Assembly: GCA_003024985.2 (NCBI GenBank)
Contig: PXIH01S0000770.1
DNA: 11,792 bases
Direction: 5' to 3' (one strand)
Origin: Euperipatoides rowelli
Lineage: Eukaryota; Onychophora; Udeonychophora; Euonychophora; Peripatopsidae
Both the position numbers and the translations under genes were made by a program. Each line of letters opens with the position of its first letter. Position 1 is the first letter of the stretch. The notes under the pieces were generated by a model. The model was not told where the DNA came from, did not search any database, and saw only the letters and a program-made list of their open reading frames with translations. Positions 1-8,330 of this stretch are shown here, one piece after another.

Positions 1-216
1 GTGGCCGATTGCAACCTATGTTCTTTAACATCACCATGCTGCAATGCGTGTTATCGTATCTTCCAGTGTGGCGCGGCCGATTGCAACCTATGTTCTTTAA
101 CATCACCGTGCTGCAATGCGAGTTGTCGTATCTTCCAGTGTGGCGCAGCCGATTGCAACCTATTTTCTTTAACATCACCGTGCTGCAATGCGAGTTGTCG
201 TATCTTCCAGTGTGGT
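1..216. repeat. 72-bp tandem repeat (minisatellite), 3 copies, cut by window edge
   Basis: Three head-to-tail copies (1-72, 73-144, 145-216) with a period of exactly 72 bases. Copies 1 and 2 differ at about four positions and copies 2 and 3 at about three, so the array is young. It is clearly richer in G+C and in CpG than the rest of the window. The array continues off the left edge, so the true copy number is unknown. Because 72 is a multiple of three, any open frame stays open through all copies. The minus-strand frame is also open through copies 2 and 3 but meets a stop in copy 1. Confidence 0.95.
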
Positions 217-282
217 TCCGGCCTTAGAATATTTACAAATTTTGATATAGATGACTCTGAATTCAACAAAAATCTTGATTAA
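1..282 (+). CDS. Possible 3' end of a cysteine-rich repeat protein (partial, uncertain)
   Basis: Frame 1 is open from the left edge to a TAA at 280-282, giving 93 codons. The first 72 residues are three copies of a 24-residue unit starting ADCNL. Each unit carries six cysteines, including a CC pair, followed by RIFQCGA. A unique 21-residue acidic tail (FTNFDIDDSEF and so on) follows. The GTG at base 1 is just the window edge, not a chosen start. Against coding: frame 3 is open over 9-227 as well, which is expected from a 72-bp period, and no known cysteine-repeat family was recognised. Two of the differences between copies 1 and 2 move a cysteine by one position (CY versus SC), which keeps the cysteine count. 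It could be a last exon or simply an open minisatellite. Confidence 0.25.
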   Translation: MADCNLCSLTSPCCNACYRIFQCGAADCNLCSLTSPCCNASCRIFQCGAADCNLFSLTSPCCNASCRIFQCGSGLRIFTNFDIDDSEFNKNLD

Positions 283-804
283 CAGTTTCAGCACTATGCC
301 CGAGTGAGACTTGACATTTTTTTCTCTCTTTAAAAGACGATCAACAATTCACACTAATTTTGTATTTTAAAATTACCTTGTTTAATAGGTCATATTTATT
401 TCTAATTTGAATTTATTTATAGCCTGATAATTACTTTCTTCCTTATATTACTAGATGTCATGTTTAAATTCACGGAAGTAAGTAATTAAGAACACATTTC
501 TATAGCTACTCTTTTTTTAAAATATCAAAATCCGACAAACTGAAAGTTTACAAAAGTTAGCTAATTCAGGTTCAGAATGATAATTCAAGCGATAAAAGTT
601 TCTAATGAAAAAAAAAATCAAATGAAGCATTTTCATTTCTTAGACTCAGTAATTCTTCAAATATTCTTCTAGTTATTGTTATAACACGTCAAATTGTGAT
701 AATGAAATTGACAGGTTTTCAAATGAAAATGATAGCCTAATATACGCTAGTAGTTTTTATTGTTTTATTCTAGTTTTATTATTTTTCAAAATATTATTTT
801 ATTT
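283..804. other. AT-rich spacer, nothing recognised
   Basis: Low-complexity A+T-rich sequence with poly-A and poly-T runs. An 11-base inverted pair (AAATGAAAATG-type, near 627-638 and 720-731) is too AT-rich to mean much. No reading frame, RNA gene or transposon end was seen. Confidence 0.6.
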
Positions 805-1044
805 TTATTATCGTCAAGATTCATTATCTGCCCACCAATATGACTGACGTTAGTAAGTTGAAATTATCTAGATCGATGCTCTAGATTATCATAAGTTTCA
901 GGGTTATGGTAAGGTTAGGGCTGTAAAGAAAATATACTAAAATCGGTGAGAAAAAATAGTAATTCCACACTATGTTTTAGTTGTTACCTGATTCCTAACG
1001 TTAATTATGTTGGTGGGCAGATAATGGATTCTGACCTTATTATC
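805..1044. mobile_element. Non-autonomous DNA transposon (MITE-like) with 8-bp target duplication
   Basis: The element spans about 813-1036. The left end (GTCAAGATTC and on) and the reverse complement of the right end (GTCAGAATCC and on) match for about 26 bases, including a perfect 17-base core (CATTATCTGCCCACCAA, at 822-838 and inverted at 1010-1026). Similarity continues weakly for another 15 bases inward, to about 852 and 997. Directly outside the ends lies the same 8-mer TTATTATC (805-812 and 1037-1044), with one extra C at 1036. At about 223 bp it is too short for a transposase and has no convincing frame. Eight-base duplications are known for the hAT, P and Merlin superfamilies. The ends do not start with the usual hAT CAG, so the superfamily is left open. 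Confidence 0.7.
867..885. repeat. Small inverted repeat TCTAGA / TCTAGA
   Basis: TCTAGA at 867-872 and 880-885 is separated by seven bases near the left third of the MITE-like element. As a self-palindromic 6-mer repeated twice it can form a short stem. It may be a subterminal motif or chance. Confidence 0.35.
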
Positions 1045-1593
1045 TACCTACAGTATATAAGTTACCTCATATACCGTATATATGTGTGTATGTTGAGCTT
1101 TATCACAATAAAACAAATTATAATTCAATAACATTTCAGTCCACACACGTTAAGACTACCTTTAAGAAATTAAAGAAAAATGAAGGTGGAGGGGGTTTAG
1201 ATTAAGTAGGAATTGTAATTAGATTAATTAAAGCGAATTGGTAAAATAATAAAAAATTTAAAAAAAGTAGAACATTCGACATTATTATCATAATATTAAT
1301 GTCGGACTTTTGAATTTTCTCGTAAATTTGTATATATTGATATTGTTATTAAAAAAAATCATTAGCGGTGATAAAGTTATTTTTATGTAAATTATTAGCT
1401 ATTCTACTAAATTAAAAAACAAAACAAAATCTGAATTTATTTATTCCTAAAAATAAATGAACAATTTTTTTGAAAAATGATCCAAATGCTAAATATACTG
1501 TGGAAGAACCATAGAAAATGCTCAAGTGCTGATGATATTTAACCAGAAAAATTTCAAGATGAAGTTATTTAATTTTAATGTTTATTAGCTTTA
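1045..1593. other. AT-rich spacer with one small hairpin
   Basis: No coding potential was recognised. The one structured item is an imperfect hairpin at 1277-1304: CGACATTA pairs with TAATGTCG, and the inner TTAT and ATAT partly pair. The frame at 946-1131 overlaps the transposon end and is judged accidental. Confidence 0.6.
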
Positions 1594-2153
1594 AGTACCA
1601 GGCATTGCCCAAGCTTTTAAAATTGTCTGTGCATGCACATCATTGGTGTGTCCAGGTTTGATGGTCATCTATATTTTTGCTGGGTCCAAGTGAATTACTA
1701 TGCCAAATTTGGTCCAGATCTGTCCAAGTGTTTTAGGATAGTACAGAATGAAAAATTTCCTGTATTAACTCCAACGTCTAAGAAAAACTGTCCAAACATG
1801 TACAGCATGGAGTTTCCATGTTTAATGATAGCCTATGTTTTATGCTGGATCGTAGAGAGTAATTATGCCAAATTTGGTCCAAATCGGTGCAAGTGTTTAT
1901 GATAGTATAGAATGGAAAATTTCCTGTATTAACTCCAACTCATAAGAAAAACTGTCCGCAAATGTACAGCATGGAGTTTACAGGTTTAATGATAGCCTAT
2001 GTTTTATGCTGGATCGTAGAGAGTAATTATGCCAAATTTGGTCCTGATCGGTGCAAGAGTTTAGGAGTGTATAGAGGACATTTAAACATTTTGATAGATT
2101 AAAGGAAAAAAATATGGTAACAATATTAATGAAATGTATATTATTATTAACTA
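1594..2153. mobile_element. Decayed interspersed repeat containing a tandem array
   Basis: The left boundary is suggested by TACCAGGCATTGCCCAAGC near 1597, a worn version of the short GC palindrome (of the type CCCGGCNTTGCCCGGG) that I recall at the start of some invertebrate interspersed repeats. The body carries phrases such as ATGCCAAATTTGGTCC followed by GATCGGTGCAAG, then TGTATAGAGGACA. These resemble conserved wording in such repeats (ATGCCAAATTT..., ATCGGT...). The right boundary is a guess, near CTAGATGACCC at 2151. No terminal inverted repeat or target duplication was found, and the class is not assigned. The resemblance comes from memory and was not searched. Confidence 0.4.
1629..2077. 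repeat. About 165-bp tandem repeat, 2.7 copies
   Basis: The anchor TGCCAAATTT recurs at 1701, 1866 and 2030 (spacings 165 and 164). The anchor CATGGAGTTT occurs at 1807 and 1970, with a diverged form at 1639. Copies 2 and 3 are close to identical over long stretches (for example GATAGCCTATGTTTTATGCT), while the first half of copy 1 is much more diverged. The last unit is truncated after about 120 bases. The 89-codon frame at 1633-1902 runs through the repeat and contains the duplicated peptide YAKFGP. It looks like a by-product of the repeat rather than a gene. Confidence 0.9.
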
Positions 2154-2174
2154 GATGACCCCCACAGATCATCT
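2153..2174. repeat. Short hairpin AGATGA / TCATCT
   Basis: AGATGA (2153-2158) pairs with TCATCT (2169-2174) across a ten-base loop that contains CCCCC. It lies at the presumed right end of the interspersed repeat and may be the terminal structure of that element. Confidence 0.35.
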
Positions 2175-3006
2175 GCACCCTTTATTGGACATTTTTTCTG
2201 CCAAGTACCATAGGATTTTTAATATATAGATAATGCATGAATATCTAAATTTCCTAATGTTGAAACAATATTATAAACAGGGAATGGTCAATTTCTGTTC
2301 TCAAATGAGTAAAAATTAATTTTATTACCTTTTAGTAATACTTTACCCAGGTACTATTAATTGCATATAAATACATTAAAAGCATTTTCTTAAATTCTTA
2401 CTCTGGTTAATGGCCCCAAGCCTTAATAGTGACTCGGGTCACAAGAAGGGTAAGTATGGTTTTTGAGTAAGTGGGCATCCAACTTAGAGTAACTGGGAAT
2501 TATGATTTCTTCAAGCTCAATGACATTCTAAATGCATTTGAATAGTCTTTGGAAATCTTCATTGAAATTTGACTGTTAAAGCAATCACAGTGTCCTTTTT
2601 TATATTTATATTTAGAAACAAAAATGAATAAATTTATTCATTAAGAATATAAGTTTAGCTAAGTTACAAAGTTTTTTAATTATGGAATATTGATTAGAAG
2701 AGGAAAAAAAAATTTTTTTTAAAGGATAATGATATGCAGGTATTATTGTAAAAGAGATTCTTTAAAATTAGAATTAATATTCAAGATTCACTATTGATTA
2801 GAAAGAAAAAAAATCTGCCTAATTTCATAGAGGTAGAAAATATTGATTAAAAATTAATTCTCTCCAAACTAATCAATATTAATGAGAAACAGTCAATATT
2901 GCTAAAATAACTGAAAGAAAAAAGATTAAAGAAGAATAGAATTCTTACTCAATGTTAGGAAAATAATTAAAGTAAACAGCTTAAATATTTCCTACGTTAA
3001 TGGAAA
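2175..3006. other. AT-rich spacer with recurrent ATATTGATTA motif
   Basis: No gene was recognised. The motif ATATTGATTA, or the variant CTATTGATTA, occurs near 2687, 2791 and 2840. It is inverted at 2870-2880, where AATATTGATTA (2839-2849) and TAATCAATATT (2870-2880) make a perfect 11-bp stem with a 20-base loop. A GTGAC-TCGG-GTCAC palindrome sits at 2429-2442, beside a good splice donor (GTAAGT, 2450-2455). Confidence 0.5.
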
Positions 3007-3750
3007 AGACATGAACAATGATGGAATCTAATGGTGGAAAATTATTCGAAATTTCGAAGAAACATAAAACTGTTGGAATTTAGTGTTTGAGAATTATTTG
3101 AGTAAACATGATATTTCTGGAACCCATTTGTTAAAGTCAAATATCATGTGAAGAGACAACAGTTCTGGAACAGGGCTGGGATTTAGAGCATCTAAATAGA
3201 TAAGAACAGTGCTGGTGCATACTAATTAGGAGTTATTTGAGTTCACATAAACAATGCTAGTCAATAGAGTCTAAAGTTGTTTCCGTTCACATGGACAGTA
3301 TTAGAACCTAGTGACTGCGGCTTATTATGAAAAGACAAGAACAGTGCTGGCACCTAGTGGATGGAAATTATTTAAGTAGACATTAACAATGATGTAATCT
3401 AATTATTAAGAGTTATATAGATAGATATGAACAGTTTGTGAATGTAGAGTTTGGAAATATTTGTATATACAAGAACTATGTGAGAGCCTACTGGTTAAAC
3501 ATTATTTCAGTAGACATTAATGATGATATAATCTAATGGTTTCACCTTATATGGATAGACATGGACAATACTAGAATCTAATATTTGAATGATTTGAATA
3601 GACATGATAATAGTGTTTAAATCAAGTAGTTGGAATTTATTTGGAAAACAATCAACACTGCTGGAAATAGTTGTTGGCACTTATTTTATTCTAAAACAAA
3701 TATCAATGCACAATACTGAAATGTGCTAATAAAACATTTGGATAGAATTT
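3007..3750. repeat. Degenerate 45-bp satellite array, about 15 units
   Basis: Unit starts of the form AGACATGAACAATG lie at 3007, 3333, 3378, 3423, 3467, 3512, 3557, 3600 and 3646, giving steps of 45, 45, 44, 45, 45, 43 and 46 from 3333 onward. About seven more worn units fill 3007-3333. The approximate unit is AGACATGAACAATGCTGGAA, then TCTAGTGGTTGGAATTATTTGAGT. Units differ from each other at perhaps a third of positions, so the array is old. Despite the 45-bp (15-codon) period, no frame stays open, so it is not a coding repeat. A weaker sixteenth unit may extend it to about 3750. Confidence 0.85.
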
Positions 3751-4467
3751 CAAAAGACGGTTGTGTAGATCGGTATTTCAGCCTGCATTACATAGCACAC
3801 TCATACGCTGTGCATATGTCTCAAGCGTCTGAAAAGTTAAAAATAAAATATCTCCAAGTTCTGTAATAAAATTTGCATAATAAATAAAATATATAATTTT
3901 TTGGAGCTTTTATACATATCACAATATATCATGAAATAACACTCTTCTCATATTTCACATTTAAAATCTATATATAAAAAATCCTTATGGTACATGGCAA
4001 AAAATAGGACATAGGTATTCTGGAAGGTTTAGCTAGGCGCAGATGTTCTGTGTGTGTTTTGTTTGTATTTAGCTAGTAAGTTATGTTTATTATAGATTTT
4101 TTGCAGTGTGGGTGTGTGACATTTCTTTGAAGGTTGAAATTTTTTATGGCAAACAAAAAAGTGTACCATAATTAAAAACATTATCTGATCATGAATTTTT
4201 TAATATTTGAAAAACTATAAATGTATTTTTCAAATGTTGATAATATTTTAAATACCCTTAAAAGCTTCTAGAATTCTTTTATTTTTTACATTGAATTGTT
4301 CTATTGTAGTAGCATGTACCTTAGAACAAAATATTTATAATTACAATGGGTAAAACATGGAATTTTTAAGGTATTTTCCCCAAAAGGATATAGGCCTTAT
4401 AACATAGAGAATTGATTATATTATATTAAAAATATTTATGAATATAGTATATGTACAAAAAAAATAG
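3751..4467. other. AT-rich spacer, one 10-bp inverted pair
   Basis: No gene was recognised. TTATGGTACA (3985-3994) is matched by TGTACCATAA (4162-4171), about 190 bp end to end, but no target duplication flanks it and the similarity stops quickly, so an element is not claimed. Confidence 0.55.
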
Positions 4468-5427
4468 TAGGGGAGATCAGGGATAGTTGCAAATTTTCAC
4501 ATTTTTATTTTTCAAAATTCCATTGCAAGTAATATTCACCTTTTCTTGATATATTCTGTAAGTCTAATACTTTGGGTACAACTTACCATAGAACTGAAGT
4601 TGTGAACAAAGTGGAAATATTTTATTTTGAATTTTGAAAAAACATAGTCAACTGTGACAAGTAAACCAACCTCTGGGGCTGGCTGTCTCGAGCATCAGGG
4701 TTGGATGTCCCATGTCTTTTAAATGACAAAATGCTAATTTAAATAATTTTAATTTCATCAGAAATTAAAAGTTATGAAATTAATAGAAGGGAGTAATTAA
4801 TAGTAGTTACAAACTAAAAAATAAGTAAATGTACAAAAAAAAAATATTTACTTAACATAATTGAGGGAATTACACAATTATATAATCAAGATGAGAAATA
4901 TTGCAATTTTGATTTGTTTATGAAGAAACGGGAAAATGTTCACATAAAGAAAATTATCAATTGGTATATTTGTGAATAAGATTTGTAGCCTATAGCATTT
5001 TGTTTCTATTTGTGACAAACAACCGACCCCATTTGATTTGTGACAATAACCCCAATCTGCCATCTTAGATAAAAAAAGACTACCTAGAAAAGTTACAAAG
5101 CCATGTGTTCTAAATAAGAATGGCAAATTATGACTATATGTTTGCCCTATAAGTCCACCTGATATTCATTATAATAGTGAAACTGTAAAACAGAAACAAT
5201 TTAAAAATTTGGACAATAAATATTTAGTTATCATGCAAAAAAAATGAGAAAACTTGACCAACAGGTCACACCTATAATTTCACAGCTACTCTGTTAACAA
5301 AAAAAAAACAATTAAAAATGACTGTGACTGCAATTTTCTGTATAAGCTAAACCTTCTATTCCATCATGTGGCTGAGGTAAACTTTGTGACAACTAACCCA
5401 TGTGACAACTAGTCTCGGTCGCCCCTA
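4468..5427. mobile_element. Putative TA-flanked non-autonomous DNA transposon, about 956 bp
   Basis: The left end at 4470 reads GGGGAGATCAGGGATAGTTG. The reverse complement of the right end at 5425 reads GGGGCGACCGAGACTAGTTG, with 14 of 20 positions the same. Both ends abut TA (4468-4469 and 5426-5427), as expected for a TA target duplication of the Tc1/mariner type or a relative. The interior carries the motif TGTGACAA five times, usually followed by a short run ending in AACC. No transposase was recognised. The 82-codon minus frame at 4878-5126 lies inside and shows no known domain. The termini are old and imperfect, and the element class is an inference. Confidence 0.5.
4653..5408 (+). repeat. 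Five dispersed TGTGACAA motifs
   Basis: TGTGACAA occurs at 4653-4660, 5011-5018, 5039-5046, 5385-5392 and 5401-5408, all on the same strand. Most copies are followed by A- and C-rich text such as CTAACCC, ACAACCGACCCC or TAACCCC. The clustering at the right end (two copies 16 bases apart) resembles subterminal binding motifs of DNA transposons, but no protein partner is known from this sequence. Confidence 0.6.
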
Positions 5428-6324
5428 TAGATAAATGCAATGACTACAAATTGTTTAGTAGTCTGAAGCGAAACACAATTGGAGATTCTCTAACGATCAG
5501 TTCTACAATAAGGTAAAACAAACTTATCATCTTTTCTGGTATTATTGCCAGACACTGTCCTTTGTCTATTAGGTAATCAGTGAGGATACAGGGCAAATAA
5601 TTTTTTTGTGTGAATTAAATAGATAATTTTAGCCTTCTTTGTGATAACAATATTGTAGTTCACATTCTTTCAATTAATGATTATAATCGATAAATGATTT
5701 ACCCATTATAATTCTGAGTACCCTACGGTATAGATTTTAATGCATGATATTGAGTTAATGCAAGGCTCCAACTGGGCACAGTGCTTCAATATGGATCTAA
5801 TAAAATCATGTAAGCAATCCTCATCACATGTCTAGTAACATCAAGTCTTTTAAGTCTATATAGTATAAATAGGGATTTATTAGATTTTTAAACTATGTAG
5901 TTAACATGGAAATTCTAAATCACTTTTTATCAGGACACCCAATATTTTATAATACATTCCAATTCTCGTAACTTGATAATATTTCTTAAGATTATGGGAT
6001 GTGGCTGTCCTTGTAAAAGCGCTATGAATCAATATTTTGCCTTATTTACATTTAATAGCTATTAATTAGATGTAGTTGGTTCATGTACGTGTGCATGAAG
6101 GAGAATGCCATATTGTTTATTTAAGTTTGTGTTGGGAGAAAAAAGGTTGAGAAAAAATATTTTTTTTGCAGTGAAATATTTTCACATTTTAGATTTCAAC
6201 CGTCTGCTACACATGTTTCCAGGTCATTTTTGGTAGTAAAAAAGTGAAATTGACATGATTTTAAAATAAATTTGGAAAACTTGATTCATAAATTCTGTAC
6301 CCCTAACCAGTTGCAACTTTTTAG
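5428..6324. other. AT-rich spacer, nothing recognised
   Basis: No reading frame of note, no repeat longer than a few bases, no RNA gene signature and no transposon end were recognised by eye. Confidence 0.6.
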
Positions 6325-6426
6325 GTTATGTTCATTGAAAATTTGTTTGAAGGTATGCATTAATGTAACCCCAGGTTTGTTTTTCAATGGGAAAACCCCA
6401 GCATTTTGTACAAAATATCAATACAG
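6325..6426 (+). other. Exon-like stretch with consensus splice sites (speculative)
   Basis: A plausible acceptor (GCAACTTTTTAG, ending at 6324) and a near-perfect donor (CAG followed by GTAAGT at 6427-6432) bracket 102 bases. One frame through it, starting after one base, is open across the whole stretch. It reads protein-like text such as INVTPGLFFNGKTPAF and ends two bases into a codon. A 34-codon open frame between good splice signals is suggestive but not rare by chance. No domain was recognised, and no partner exons were found nearby. Confidence 0.2.
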
Positions 6427-6432
6427 GTAAGT

Positions 6433-6926
6433 AGATGCTTATAGACTGAATTGAATATAGAAATGCTGGTCAAATAGGCTAAATACCTTTGAAATTGATC
6501 ATAGATCATTTTTACCATTCTAGAAAATCTTATGTATCAGTTTATGTAAGATATAGGTATCTTGTAATTTACGTCAGGTATTGATCCGTTTATGACTATA
6601 ATGTATTTCAGCAGGTAGGGCTCTTTGAAATGCTAGTTTCTCAGCTATATTGTCTTTCAGGCAAGGTGTATTATATTATACCAGTGTGTGGCTGCTTTTA
6701 AATCACAGCTGAAGATACATAATTTTGCTGATCATCATCATCAAATGCCAAGTAATCAAACAGGTGAAAAAAATTCAGCTATCAAATCTGAATCATAGTT
6801 CAAAACTAAATAATCTGTTCACATCTAGGTATTATAATGTGAGTGTTCCTCTTAAAATTGGATATTTTCTTGTGCAATTCCAATTTTGTTTTAAAAGATA
6901 TACGTTTGTATGATATAGTTCACTAC
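6433..6926. other. AT-rich spacer, nothing recognised
   Basis: Contains a short ATC run (6730-6741) and a 62-codon plus-strand frame at 6725-6913 with no protein-like features. No element boundary was seen. Confidence 0.55.
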
Positions 6927-6969
6927 TTCCAATTTATATATAACTCAATTCCAATTTATATATAACTCA
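6927..6969. repeat. 22-bp tandem duplication, 2 copies
   Basis: TTCCAATTTATATATAACTC plus one A is repeated exactly at 6927-6947 and 6949-6969, with one A between. The perfect identity indicates a recent local duplication. Confidence 0.9.
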
Positions 6970-7306
6970 CTCAAATTCATTAACCCAGTTTAAAGTTCCA
7001 TTTTTCAATAAAACAATGCATATTTATAGCTCTTCCAGTCTGCATAATCACACCCATCTGGTTTCACCTCAGTGTTAGGCAGTGACTTTTGTAAACTAAT
7101 ACTATATAAAATAATTAATATTCTTCATAGTCTTCAATAGTTTGTACTTCCTTCATAAAATGAATAAGGAGCTTTGCTACATTATCTTTGTATTTGGCAT
7201 CTTGATTGGTTATGATATTGATTTAACCTTCTCTTATCCTTTTTACACTTTTAAATATACAATAAAATAAAAACAAATACAAAAACTGTTTAGATAAAAT
7301 CCTTTT
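6970..7306. other. AT-rich spacer, nothing recognised
   Basis: No gene, RNA or repeat of note. A run of A-rich text (AATAAAATAAAAAC) begins near 7261. Confidence 0.55.
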
Positions 7307-7355
7307 ATAAAAATTTATGTACCTATTTTTAAAAATAGGTACATAAAATTTTTAT
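7307..7355. repeat. Near-perfect palindrome without a loop
   Basis: The 34 bases 7314-7347 are an exact palindrome centred between 7330 and 7331 (half-site TTTATGTACCTATTTTT). With one unpaired A at 7348, pairing continues for seven more bases (7307-7313 with 7349-7355), giving arms of 24 bases. It could be a collapsed inverted-repeat transposon or a cruciform-prone site. As an RNA it would make a long stem with almost no loop. Confidence 0.9.
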
Positions 7356-7501
7356 TTTTATTTTCACATGGTTTGGAAATTTTCTAAATAAAATTATAGT
7401 TCTTTCACCTTCGGTGGTAAGTCAATTCATTAGCTTGTGGGGGTATTAAACCAATACAAAAAAAATATATTTTAATTTTGAAATAAACACCATACATATC
7501 T

Positions 7502-7957
7502 TTAAAATAAAAATATCCCAGGGATGGCATATCCTTTTTCAGACACGGCATTATTTAAAATGTCTCGAAACATACTCGTAGTTAAACGATTCTTAGCTTG
7601 CATTTTATAATATTCTGGAGTCTATTCTCCAGTTTTCTGTACTTCTTCACAGATAATGTATGAAATCTAAATGTTGAATATTTTGGCTATAAGGTTTAGT
7701 AATTCAGGATATATATTTTGGCTATAAGGTTTAGTAATTCAGGATATTTTTTTTGACATGGCATACAGCACTTTGATATGAATGAAACAGTCTGGCCTCA
7801 ATTCTTCTTTATGCTTGTAGACTTGAGAAACTGTCCTTAACACCCATTTCACTTCTCCACCAATTTTCTCATATTCAGAGATGTTTTATTCTCCATGGTA
7901 GAGAAAATAGTCCAGGAAGTTTTTAACAAATATTGCTCTTCTACACAATGCAGCTCT
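7502..7957 (-). pseudogene. Broken protein-coding remnant, family unknown
   Basis: One minus-strand frame runs 152 codons with only four internal stops: TAA at 7886-7888, TGA at 7739-7741, TAG at 7667-7669 and TAG at 7622-7624. It ends at TAA 7502-7504. In DNA this AT-rich, about ten stops would be expected. The text reads like real protein: AIFVKNFLDYFLYHGE, then ISEYEKIGGEVKWVLRTV, then ELRPDCFIHIKVLYAMSKK, then YPELLNLIAKIFN, then a lysine- and glutamate-containing tail ending SEKGYAIPG. I do not recognise the family. Upstream of 7957 a different frame (FGPNYLYKELH) looks protein-like, hinting at a frameshift. A 35-bp duplication interrupts it, and its second copy supplies YPELLNLIAKI. It could be a dead gene, a transposon gene remnant or an exon of a distant gene that has died. 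Confidence 0.42.
7678..7747. repeat. Exact 35-bp tandem duplication
   Basis: Copies at 7678-7712 and 7713-7747 are identical (each begins ATATTTTGGCTATAAGGT). They lie inside the minus-strand protein-like remnant. As 35 is not a multiple of three, the duplication shifts the frame. The first copy met by the minus-strand reader gives a stop, while the second reads on as protein-like sequence. Confidence 0.95.
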
Positions 7958-8149
7958 TTATATAGATAGTTTGGTCCAAAGATCTACCAATCTTGAACAA
8001 GATTTTAAACAAGGTATAAATCAAAGGACATAAAATGGACTAACCTATCCACACTACAAAAAAAAAAGATCCCAATCTAAACTGGTTTTAACAAATTCTA
8101 AAGAAAATTTTGATAGATAACATGAGTTTTAGAAAATAATTATTAGTGG
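7958..8149. other. Spacer upstream of the minus-strand remnant
   Basis: Includes a ten-base A run near 8057. The minus strand here has short open pieces but no clear continuation of the remnant. Confidence 0.4.
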
Positions 8150-8153
8150 CAAG

Positions 8154-8330
8154 TTTTTTCCTCCACTGGTTGAAATTTTGACTTTTCCCGCATTTTCTTA
8201 GGTCACATTATCAGCAGACAATGGCTTTTTCCCACTTGCTGAAACTTTGTGTTTCCACTGGTTTTTCCCACTAGTTGTAATTTTTTTATCATTTCCTATG
8301 TTTTGTAATAGGTTTTTCCCATGCTCATGT
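8154..8330. repeat. Weak T-rich repeats around TTTTTCCCACTNGTTG
   Basis: TTTTTCC or TTTTCCC blocks start near 8154, 8184, 8226, 8262 and 8313. Several are followed by CCACTGGTT, CACTTGCTG or CACTAGTTG and then AAATTTT-like text. Spacings are irregular (30, 42, 36, 51), so this is at best a worn minisatellite of about 36 bp. On the minus strand it spells recurring W-E-K or W-R-K residues. Confidence 0.4.

Noticed and set aside
1633-1902. 89-codon plus-strand frame
   Set aside because: It lies wholly in the 165-bp tandem repeat and is explained by it.
2575-2590. GTTAAAGC here matches the 8-mer outside the hAT-like end at 10324
   Set aside because: It is not followed by a CAG terminus and lies almost 8 kb away, so chance is the simplest explanation.
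3985-4171. 10-bp inverted pair TTATGGTACA / TGTACCATAA as a transposon
   Set aside because: No flanking duplication, and the match ends after ten bases.
4878-5126. 82-codon minus-strand frame inside the TA-flanked element
   Set aside because: Too short for a transposase, with no catalytic or DNA-binding motif seen. The hydrophobic tail comes from AT-rich codons.
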